19,432 nt of DNA from DAOTUB01 sp034437455 (lineage in GTDB: Bacteria; Chloroflexota; Anaerolineae; B4-G1): positions 1 through 19,432 of the forward strand of contig DAOTUB010000096.1 of assembly GCA_034437455.1 (NCBI GenBank), in the 5' to 3' direction. The notes beneath the pieces are model-generated. The model did no database searches and was not told the origin of the DNA. It saw only the letters and a list, made by a program, of their open reading frames with translations. Below, piece by piece: positions 13,209 through 19,432 of this stretch; the stretch's first letter is position 1, and the number at the start of each line of letters is the position of its first letter. The translations under genes and the position numbers were made by a program.

Positions 13209-15650
13209 ATGTCCGATCCTGTTCGTCTCAACCTGCCTGTCACCGGCATGACGTGCGCCAACTGCGCCCTCACCGTCGAGCGCAGCCTCAAGAAGGCGGA
13301 GGGCGTGTCGGACGCAGCGGTGAACTTTGCCACCGAGGCGGCCTCGGTGGTTTTCGATCCGGCGCTGCTCAAGCCCGCGGAGCTGGTGCAGCGGGTGCAG
13401 GACGCGGGCTATGGCGTCGTGACCGCAAAAGTTGAGCTACCTATCACGGGCATGACGTGCGCCAATTGTGCTGCCGCCGTCGAGCGGACGCTGAATCGCA
13501 AGGTGGACGGTGTCGTCGAGGCGAGCGTCAACTTTGCCACCGAGCGGGCGACCGTCGAGTACGTTCCCGGCGTGGCCTCCGTCGCGGCGATGATCGAGGC
13601 CATCGAGCAGGCCGGTTACGGCGTGGTGCAGGCCGCCGCCGAGGAGCAATTGGAGGACGTCGAGGCAAAAGCCCGCCAGGCCGAGATCGCCGACCAAACG
13701 CGCAAGTTCTGGGTCGGCGTTCTCTTTGCCTTGCCGCTCTTTCTGCTCAGCATGGCCCGCGACTTTGGACTGCTTGGTCCCTGGGCGCACGCCGCCTGGG
13801 TCAACTGGCTCTTTTTGGCGCTGGCGACCCCGGTCCAGTTCTACACCGGCTGGGATTATTACGTCGGCTCCTATCACGCGCTGCGCAACCGCACGGCGAA
13901 CATGGATGTCCTGGTGGCGATGGGGTCCTCCGTCGCCTACCTGTACAGCATCGCGGTGCTCCTCTTCCCGGCGGCCGGCCAGCACGTCTATTTTGAGACC
14001 TCGGCGGTGATCATCACCCTGATCAAGCTGGGCAAGATGCTGGAGGCGCGCGCCAAGGGGCAGACTGGCGAGGCGATCCGAAAACTGATAGGGTTGCGGG
14101 CCAAGACCGCCCGCGTCGTGCGCGACGGCGTGGAGATGGACGTGCCGGTCGAGCAGGTGCGCGTCGGCGACCTGGTCGTCGTGCGACCTGGCGAGAGAGT
14201 GCCGGTCGACGGCATCGTCGTCGAGGGACACTCGGCGGTGGACGAGAGCATGCTGACCGGCGAACCGCTCCCGGTCGACAAAAGCCCCGGTGACGAGATC
14301 ATTGGCGCGACGATCAACAAACAGGGGTTGCTCAAGTTCGAGGCCACGCGCATCGGCGCAGAGACCGCGCTCGCCCAGATCATTCGCCTGGTGCAACAAG
14401 CCCAGGGCAGCAAGCCCCCCATCCAGCGGGTGGCCGATCAGGTGGCGGGGGTCTTTGTCCCCGTGGTCATTCTTATTGCGCTGGTCACCTTCGTCATCTG
14501 GTGGGTTGTGGGCGGCGATTTCACCCCGGCGCTCATCCGGCTGGTGTCAGTGCTGGTCATCGCCTGTCCCTGCGCTATGGGATTGGCGACTCCTACCGCC
14601 ATCATGGTCGGCACCGGCAAGGGCGCGGAGAACGGCATCCTGTTCAAGAACAGCGGTGCGCTGGAATCCGCGCATCGCCTCCAGGTCGTCGTGCTGGACA
14701 AGACCGGCACGCTCACCCGAGGAGAGCCATCCGTCACTGATGTGGTGGTCGGGACGTCCCTGGGGGCAGATAAATTGGTAGCACTGGCTGCCTCCGCCGA
14801 GCGTGGCTCGGAGCACCCCCTGGGCCAGGCGATCGTCGCCGAGGCGGAGGCGCGAGGGTTGACGCTGGCCGATCCCCAGGATTTCGAGGCAATTTCCGGG
14901 CGCGGCATCCGCGCGCAGGTGGAAGGTCACGCGGTGCTGGTGGGCAAGCCCGGCTGGATGGAGATGGAGGGCGTCGCGCTGGGGGATCTGGCCGCCGACG
15001 TGGAGCGATTGCAGGCCGAGGCCAAGACCGCCATCGTGGCGGCGGTGGATGGGGAGGCGGCGGGCGTCCTGGGCGTGGCCGACACGTTGAAAGAAGGCTC
15101 CGCCGAGGCGATGGCGCAACTGCACGCGCTGGGCCTGGAAGTGGTGATGCTCACCGGCGACAACCGCCGCACCGCCGAGGCGATCGCCGAGCAGGTGGGG
15201 ATCGACCGCGTCGTCGCCGAGGTATTGCCGGCAGACAAGGCGGCGCAGGTGAAACAGTTGCAGACCGAGGGCCGTCTGGTCAGCATGGTCGGCGACGGCA
15301 TCAACGACGCGCCGGCGCTGGCCCAGGCCGACGTAGGCGTGGCGCTCGGCACCGGCGCGGACGTGGCGATGGAGACGGCGGACGTGACGCTGATGCGTGG
15401 CGATCTGCGGACGGTGCCGCAGGCGATGGCGCTCAGCCGGGCCACGATGCGCACCATCAAGCAGAACTTGTTATGGGCTTTTTTCTACAACGTCGTGCTC
15501 ATTCCGGTGGCGGCGGGGGTGCTCTACCCCTTGTCGTGGGCGCCCGACATCCTACGCCAACTTCACCCGGTGCTGGCCGCTTTTGCGATGGCCTCTAGTT
15601 CCATCACTGTCGTCAGTAACAGTTTGCGATTGCGGCGGGCGCGACTGTGA
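13209..15650 (+). CDS. copA: Cu(I)-exporting P1B-type ATPase CopA
   Basis: The protein has 813 aa. Two N-terminal HMA domains each carry GMTCANC (C16/C19 and C84/C87). Then come membrane helices, the actuator-domain TGE in ESMLTGEPLPVD, and the intramembrane transport motif C453-P-C455 (IACPCAMGLATPT). The phosphorylation site is D497 in DKTGTLT, followed by the nucleotide-domain HP in SEHPLGQAI, MLTGDN, and the hinge GDGINDAPAL (D696, D700). The Cu(I)-type signatures in the last two helices are visible as FYNVVLIP and MASSSITVVSN. It pumps Cu(I) out of the cytoplasm using ATP. The ATG at 13209 follows AAGGAGG with a 5-nt spacer; frames upstream of it are repeat sequence. It forms an operon with copZ and ends 5 nt before a hairpin terminator. 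Silver may also be a substrate. Confidence 0.96.
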   Translation: MSDPVRLNLPVTGMTCANCALTVERSLKKAEGVSDAAVNFATEAASVVFDPALLKPAELVQRVQDAGYGVVTAKVELPITGMTCANCAAAVERTLNRKVDGVVEASVNFATERATVEYVPGVASVAAMIEAIEQAGYGVVQAAAEEQLEDVEAKARQAEIADQTRKFWVGVLFALPLFLLSMARDFGLLGPWAHAAWVNWLFLALATPVQFYTGWDYYVGSYHALRNRTANMDVLVAMGSSVAYLYSIAVLLFPAAGQHVYFETSAVIITLIKLGKMLEARAKGQTGEAIRKLIGLRAKTARVVRDGVEMDVPVEQVRVGDLVVVRPGERVPVDGIVVEGHSAVDESMLTGEPLPVDKSPGDEIIGATINKQGLLKFEATRIGAETALAQIIRLVQQAQGSKPPIQRVADQVAGVFVPVVILIALVTFVIWWVVGGDFTPALIRLVSVLVIACPCAMGLATPTAIMVGTGKGAENGILFKNSGALESAHRLQVVVLDKTGTLTRGEPSVTDVVVGTSLGADKLVALAASAERGSEHPLGQAIVAEAEARGLTLADPQDFEAISGRGIRAQVEGHAVLVGKPGWMEMEGVALGDLAADVERLQAEAKTAIVAAVDGEAAGVLGVADTLKEGSAEAMAQLHALGLEVVMLTGDNRRTAEAIAEQVGIDRVVAEVLPADKAAQVKQLQTEGRLVSMVGDGINDAPALAQADVGVALGTGADVAMETADVTLMRGDLRTVPQAMALSRATMRTIKQNLLWAFFYNVVLIPVAAGVLYPLSWAPDILRQLHPVLAAFAMASSSITVVSNSLRLRRARL

Positions 15651-15655
15651 ACAAA

Positions 15656-15680
15656 AAGGGCCGCCTTTGGGGCGGCCCTT
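15656..15680 (+). terminator. Hairpin terminator after copA
   Basis: AAGGGCCGCC (15656-15665) pairs perfectly with GGCGGCCCTT (15671-15680) around a 5-nt loop. The stem is preceded by an A-run but followed only by TTACAATTTG, so the T tract is weak. It starts 5 nt after the copA stop. Confidence 0.75.
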
Positions 15681-15685
15681 ACAAT

Positions 15686-15714
15686 TTGCGTCCCGGGCAA
15701 AGGTGAGGTATGAT
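15686..15714 (+). promoter_or_regulatory. Predicted promoter of the MFS transporter
   Basis: TTGCGT (15686-15691) and TATGAT (15709-15714) are 17 bp apart. The predicted start near 15721 leaves about a 25-nt leader to the ATG at 15746. The -10 box contains an in-frame ATG at 15710, which is then probably not a start codon. Confidence 0.45.
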
Positions 15715-15745
15715 AGCCCCATCATCAGTGAAGCAAAAGGGGCCT

Positions 15746-17056
15746 ATGAACGAGAACGCTGATCGCACCTATCGCAAGATCATCAACGCCTGGTGCATGT
15801 ACGACTGGGCAAACAGCGCCTTTGCCACCACCATCATGGGCGCCATGTTCCCGCCATTCTACCGGGGGATGGTGACGGCTGCCGGCTTGAGCGAGGCGAA
15901 TGCAACCGCGTACTGGGCCTACACGGCCTCGGCTGCGCTGCTTCTGATCGCGATCCTGGCCCCCGTGCTGGGCGCTATCTCCGATCATACCGGCGGCAAG
16001 AAATGGTACATCGCCTTCTTTGCCGGATTGGGCGTCGTGGGCACGGGGCTTTTTGTGCTGCTCGGCGACGACACGTACATCCTGGGATCGATCCTGTTCA
16101 TCATGGGCAACGTGGGGTTTGCCGGGGCCAACATCTTTTACGAGTCGCTGCTCCCTCATCTCGCCAAGAGGGACGACATTGACCAGATCTCGACGCGCGG
16201 GTACGCGCTGGGCTACGTGGGAGGCGGCATCCTGCTGATCGTCAATGTTCTGTGGTACATGAAGCCGGAATGGTTCTTTATGCCCGGTGTGGGCTTTGCA
16301 CTGCGCGCCTCTTTTTTCAGCGTGGCGGTGTGGTGGGCGATCTTTTCCATTCCGCTGTTTCGCAGCGTGCCAGAGCCTCCTGTTACACAGAGCAAGCGGG
16401 ACGATGTGAACGTTCTGCGAGCTGGCTTTGAGCGTCTGGCTCGCACCTTCGGCCAGATCACGCGCTACAAGCAGTTACTGCTGTTCCTCATCGCTTTCTG
16501 GATCTATAACGACGGCATCGGCACCATCATCAAGATGGCGACCGCTTACGGCGACGAAATCGGCATCGGTTTGACCGACATGACGATCGCCTTCATCATC
16601 ACCCAATTCGTGGGCATTCCCTTCTCGTTCGGGTTCGGCTGGCTCGCCCGGCGATTGGGCACGAAACGTTCGATCCTCCTGGCGCTGGGCGTCTACACGC
16701 TCATCTCCATCGGCGGATTTTTCATGCAGACGGCCACTCACTTTTACATCCTGGCCTTTCTGGTGGGAACAGTGCAAGGCGGGTCGCAGGCGCTCAGTCG
16801 CTCGCTCTACGGCGCGATGGTCCCCAAGAGCCGGTCTGCCGAGTTCTTTGGCTTTTTCAGCACCAGTTCCAAGTTCGCCGGCATCTTGGGGCCGCTGCTG
16901 TTTGGCGTGGTCAGTCAGATCGCGGGGGGCAGTCGCCTGAGCATCGTCTCGTTGATCGTCTTCTTCATCGTCGGCGGCCTGCTGCTCACGCGCGTGGACG
17001 AGCGAGAGGGCATTCGCGTGGCGCAGGAAGAGAACCGGGCGCTGGAATTAGAATAA
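15746..17056 (+). CDS. MFS transporter, UMF1 family
   Basis: This 436-aa polytopic membrane protein is predicted to have about 12 helices. Its beginning, INAWCMYDWANSAFATTI, is the hallmark of UMF1/ATG22-type major facilitator proteins. The loop after helix 2 reads GAISDHTGGKKWYI, the MFS motif A equivalent, and the second half has GWLARRLGTKRSIL. GTVQGGSQALSRSLYGAMVPK in helix 10-11 is also typical. The yeast relative Atg22 exports amino acids from the vacuole; bacterial substrates are not established, so none is assigned. The start at 15746 gives family length and fits the predicted promoter; a start at 15710 would add 12 residues and has AGGTGAGGT close by. It stands alone between the copA terminator and another hairpin downstream. 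Confidence 0.92.
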   Translation: MNENADRTYRKIINAWCMYDWANSAFATTIMGAMFPPFYRGMVTAAGLSEANATAYWAYTASAALLLIAILAPVLGAISDHTGGKKWYIAFFAGLGVVGTGLFVLLGDDTYILGSILFIMGNVGFAGANIFYESLLPHLAKRDDIDQISTRGYALGYVGGGILLIVNVLWYMKPEWFFMPGVGFALRASFFSVAVWWAIFSIPLFRSVPEPPVTQSKRDDVNVLRAGFERLARTFGQITRYKQLLLFLIAFWIYNDGIGTIIKMATAYGDEIGIGLTDMTIAFIITQFVGIPFSFGFGWLARRLGTKRSILLALGVYTLISIGGFFMQTATHFYILAFLVGTVQGGSQALSRSLYGAMVPKSRSAEFFGFFSTSSKFAGILGPLLFGVVSQIAGGSRLSIVSLIVFFIVGGLLLTRVDEREGIRVAQEENRALELE

Positions 17057-17106
17057 CACAAACCCGCATAGAACCATGTATCTTCTTACGTTCAGGCTGT
17101 TCCTCC

Positions 17107-17126
17107 GGGGGCGCTCTTGCGCCCCC
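17107..17126 (+). terminator. Hairpin downstream of the MFS gene
   Basis: GGGGGCGC (17107-17114) and GCGCCCCC (17119-17126) form a perfect 8-bp stem with a TCTT loop, 50 nt after the transporter stop. There is no T tract, so termination may be weak or the hairpin may protect the 3' end. Confidence 0.6.
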
Positions 17127-17219
17127 TGTCGAATGAGTTCCTCGCACCTCCTATCCACTGCAACTTGATTGTAACCCTCTGCAACCAGAGTATCGTAAAA
17201 TAAACAGGTAGTTCACTAT

Positions 17220-17569
17220 CGGACACTTTTTAGTGAGCGTCTATTTGCACACGGATTTTATCTGAGATTATTCCGACTAGCGCCCAAGATTCTGAGCGGA
17301 AAGCATCTACCAACGAGCAAGCAAAGCACCGAAGTAACTGCTCAGCCTGCGCCGGTCGAGTAGGCCTTCAGGCCGTATCAAGACCAAGCAGGCGGCCCAT
17401 GGGGGGCAAAATCAACTGCAAAGCCGCTCGCTTGGTTTCGATACGCCGCCACAAAAAGCGAGGCGGCTACTCAACCGGCGCTCGCTTCAACGGCCTGAGT
17501 AGTTACGCACCGAAATCAAAAACCTATCCGCGTCATCCGTGTTCGTCCGTGTCCTGAGAAAAGTGTCTG
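17220..17569. mobile_element. Possible MITE-like or IS-relic region with short terminal inverted repeats
   Basis: CGGACACTTTT (17220-17230) is the reverse complement of AAAAGTGTCTG (17559-17569) at 10 of 11 positions. The 350 bp between them carries no transposase trace but holds the large inverted repeat. Terminal repeats of this style occur in several IS families. No target duplication is evident, so the assignment is tentative. Confidence 0.3.
17332..17506. repeat. Large imperfect inverted repeat, dispersed-repeat relative
   Basis: The left part (about 17332-17396) contains GTAACTGCTCAG, GCGCCGGTCGAGTAG and GTATCAAGACCAAGC. The right part (about 17423-17506) reads, on the opposite strand, GTAACTACTCAG, GCGCCGGTTGAGTAG and GTATCGAAACCAAGC, in the same order. 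The arms differ by substitutions and small indels. The inner blocks resemble the repeat at 10-112. The GTATCGAAACC and GGTTGAGTAG words are typical of palindromic intergenic repeats in GC-rich bacteria. Confidence 0.65.
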
Positions 17570-17643
17570 GTAATAAAAAAGGTAGGTCAACTCCACCCCA
17601 AGACAAGGGAAAAACCGCAGTACCGCATAACTTGCTACGCGGC

Positions 17644-17673
17644 TTGACATAGGGGGTTTTCATAGCATACTAT
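17644..17673 (+). promoter_or_regulatory. Predicted transposase promoter
   Basis: A perfect TTGACA lies at 17644-17649, just inside the left terminal repeat, followed after 18 bp by TACTAT (17668-17673). Transcription would start about 20 nt before the transposase ATG at 17702, whose Shine-Dalgarno is AAGGAG. Confidence 0.6.
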
Positions 17674-17701
17674 CTCCATTCCACACAAGGAGAAAAGAGC
17701 T

Positions 17702-19414
17702 ATGAGGACCCCAAGAGAATCTTACTCGAGAAAGCCAATTGTGTACACCTTCGAATTGGACACCTGTCTGGAGTGCGGCGGACCCTTGAGCACAGCGTAC
17801 ACGAGTGGGTCGAAGACAGTGCAGACTATGGGAGGAGTGATGACTATCGCGCTTCAGCCCCGATACTGCCAGAATCCACGCTGCAAAAGACACCAAGTCT
17901 TGTGCAAGTCTGCACAGTGGCAACAGATAGCGCCGCGCTATTGCACGTATGGACATGATGTAATTGCGCAGATTGGATGGTTGCGACAGACGCACTATGA
18001 ACGCTTCGAGGCCATTCACGAGGCGCTGCAGCCTCGTCTTCAGATTTGTGAATCGGAGGTACGTCTGCTTTACCACGACCGTTACCTGCCCTTGCTGGCT
18101 TGCCACGAGCGACAATACCTGGAGGAGTTGCGGGTTGTATCGGAGCAAACGGGCCTGATCTTGAGTACGGATGGGCTGGCGCCGGAGGGAGGAGAACCCC
18201 AGTTGTGGGTGGTGCGGGAGTTGCAGCTTGGGTTGACACTGCGTAGCGGTTGGTTGAGCCAACAAGACCAAGACACCTTCGTCAACTTCCTGCAGCCGAT
18301 TGCGGACTTGGGATTGCGGGTCGTGGCTGTGATGAGCGACAAACAGCGAGGACTGGAGCCTGCTGTGCCCATCGTGTTCCCGCATGCTAAACACGGCTTC
18401 TGCCAGATGCACTATCTCAAGAACGCGGCTGAACCAGTGGCTGAGGAAGACCAGGCAATGAAGGTGACGTTGCGCAAGAAGGTGCGGAGTGAAGTTGGGG
18501 AGCTGATTCGGCAAGAAAAAGTCGAGAAACCGGGCGTTTTGACCGTCACAGGGCTGGTGCCCACGCCCGTAGAAGAGCCACGAGAGCAAACAGAGCCAGA
18601 ATCCCAGGTTTCCCCAACTGCTCCTGATCCTATCGTTCAAGAGCACGAAGCTATTGTGCAAGACCTGCTGCGTCGTGTACGATACTTGCTGACCCTCAAG
18701 GGCCGCCCGCCGTTTCGCCTGGCAGGCATCGAGATGTTTGAGCGACTCGGCGAAGTGAAAACTTGCCTGGATACCTTGCTTCAGCATCGTGAGGATTCGC
18801 GCCTGATTGAATTGCGCCACGGATTGCACAACGCGCTGCTCTCGGTTCAGCCAGACTACTCTGACTTGCGTCAGGCAGCCGACTGGCTGGAGCATATCGC
18901 CGATCTGTTGGATCCTGAAGGGAAACCCGACCAATCTGCTGCTCAAGTGCAGCAAGAGATCCTTTCCTATCTGGATGACATCGACCAGGAAAGCCAAGAC
19001 TCACCTCGCCTGCGCAGGTTTTGCGACAAGATCCGACAGACCACGCTCAACTACACACCCGGACTATTCCATTGCTATGATATACCTGGCCTGCCTCGCA
19101 CGAACAACGACCGTGAAAGCGAATTCCGCGATTTGAATCGACGCCTACTCTCCACGACGGGTCAAAAGGGTCTGGTGAAACGCATCATCCAGCGCGAAGG
19201 TGCTTGGGAACTGATTCCTCGCCCTGACTCACTGCGTGACACGGTCAGTGCCCTGTCACACGTTGACCCGAATGAGTTCTCTCAAGAGAGGCAGCGAATT
19301 CGCCAACACCGTGCCCGCTTCAGACTTCATACTCGTTCCGCAAAACGATCTCGGGCGCAACTCAATCAACTGGAACAGCGATGGAAAACGCTACCACCGA
19401 TCGACAGCTCGTAG
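17702..19414 (+). CDS. DDE-type transposase of the insertion sequence, family unassigned
   Basis: The protein has 570 aa. An N-terminal zinc ribbon (CLECGG, later CQNPRCKRHQ) is followed by a helical DNA-binding region (YGHDVIAQIGWLRQTHYERFEAIHEAL). Candidate catalytic residues are D157 (LSTDGLAPEGG), D213 (VMSDKQRG) and a glutamate in TNNDRESEFRDLNR (E472 or E474). About 260 residues separate the second Asp from the Glu, including a hydrophilic Pro/Glu-rich linker near 285-315 and a long helical part, which suggests an alpha-helical insertion in the RNase H fold. CQMHYLKN after the second Asp is MULE-like. The ATG at 17702 has AAGGAG upstream. The TAG stop (19412-19414) lies inside the right terminal repeat. 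No frameshift or internal stop is seen, so it may be active. Confidence 0.82.
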   Translation: MRTPRESYSRKPIVYTFELDTCLECGGPLSTAYTSGSKTVQTMGGVMTIALQPRYCQNPRCKRHQVLCKSAQWQQIAPRYCTYGHDVIAQIGWLRQTHYERFEAIHEALQPRLQICESEVRLLYHDRYLPLLACHERQYLEELRVVSEQTGLILSTDGLAPEGGEPQLWVVRELQLGLTLRSGWLSQQDQDTFVNFLQPIADLGLRVVAVMSDKQRGLEPAVPIVFPHAKHGFCQMHYLKNAAEPVAEEDQAMKVTLRKKVRSEVGELIRQEKVEKPGVLTVTGLVPTPVEEPREQTEPESQVSPTAPDPIVQEHEAIVQDLLRRVRYLLTLKGRPPFRLAGIEMFERLGEVKTCLDTLLQHREDSRLIELRHGLHNALLSVQPDYSDLRQAADWLEHIADLLDPEGKPDQSAAQVQQEILSYLDDIDQESQDSPRLRRFCDKIRQTTLNYTPGLFHCYDIPGLPRTNNDRESEFRDLNRRLLSTTGQKGLVKRIIQREGAWELIPRPDSLRDTVSALSHVDPNEFSQERQRIRQHRARFRLHTRSAKRSRAQLNQLEQRWKTLPPIDSS

Positions 19415-19432
19415 CAACTTATGCGGTATTGC

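Larger units (their letters stand above)
17127..17616. other. Gene-free stretch filled with repeats
   Basis: About 490 bp without a credible coding region lie between the transporter terminator and the IS. It contains a small hairpin (TCACTA/TAGTGA, 17213-17236), a large imperfect inverted repeat (17332-17506), and a triple CCGYGT array (17528-17552). An outer pair of complementary sequences brackets most of it (17220-17230 and 17559-17569). From 17127 to 17210 I see nothing. Confidence 0.55.
17617..19432 (+). mobile_element. Insertion sequence with terminal inverted repeats, apparently intact
   Basis: The left end, 17617-17638, and the right end, 19411-19432, are 22-bp inverted repeats with two mismatches (core TACCGCATAA, then TTGCTAC). 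Between them lie a promoter and one full-length transposase gene. The window stops exactly at the right repeat, so the outer boundary and target duplication cannot be checked. Size is about 1.8 kb. Its base composition is lower in GC than the neighbouring operons, consistent with transfer. I do not assign an IS family. Confidence 0.75.

Noticed and set aside
13437..14399. 320-codon open frame opposite copA
   Set aside because: Antisense shadow of conserved copA motifs; rich in His/Arg/Asp as expected from reverse-complemented GC-rich codons.
17660..18997. 445-codon open frame antisense to the transposase
   Set aside because: It is an antisense shadow: no ribosome binding site, low-complexity composition, and the sense frame has clear zinc-ribbon and DDE features.

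Overview
The window looks like a GC-rich bacterial chromosome, most plausibly a Chloroflexota (Anaerolineae-like) genome or MAG. The reasons are a bacterial class II HMG-CoA reductase operon with an archaeal-type thiolase/DUF35/HMG-CoA synthase set, a dolichyl-phosphate-mannose-synthase-like glycosyltransferase, a Rickettsia-type methyltransferase with regulatory domain, and many small intergenic repeats. The taxonomic assignment is inference; no marker gene is present.

Layout. (1) Positions 1-720 hold an inverted repeat and a decayed IS1-family transposase broken by a stop, frameshifts and an apparent internal deletion. (2) Positions 658-4737, minus strand, form the upper mevalonate operon, transcribed HMG-CoA reductase > HMG-CoA synthase > thiolase > DUF35 OB-fold protein, i.e. 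acetyl-CoA to mevalonate. Its promoter region (4738-4860) has a TATAAT box, a hairpin that would begin at the mRNA 5' end, and two 21-bp direct repeats. (3) Positions 4879-12618, minus strand, hold eight tightly packed genes that look like one operon: polyprenol-phosphate mannosyltransferase, zinc-ribbon methyltransferase, half-size Gdt1/TMEM165 cation transporter, alpha/beta hydrolase, M1-family lipoprotein peptidase, methyltransferase with regulatory domain, glycerophosphodiester phosphodiesterase and a membrane-anchored metallophosphoesterase. The common theme is envelope and lipid metabolism. (4) Positions 12763-15680, plus strand, hold a copper module, copZ then copA, preceded by a long structured leader and closed by a strong hairpin. 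(5) Positions 15746-17056 hold an MFS (UMF1-type) transporter. (6) Positions 17057-17616 are gene-free and packed with repeats. (7) Positions 17617-19432 are an apparently intact insertion sequence with terminal inverted repeats and a 570-aa DDE-type transposase; its right end coincides with the window end.

The divergent promoters at 12666-12694 (minus) and 12763-12768 (plus) separate the envelope operon from the copper operon. Two intergenic repeats sit between genes of one operon and overlap the stop codon of the upstream gene (thiolase and copZ). The most interesting non-coding signal is the copZ leader: an outer helix encloses hairpins, some of which exclude one another, and it overlaps a short ORF with its own ribosome binding site. 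It could be a regulatory RNA or a dispersed palindromic repeat; the sequence alone does not decide.
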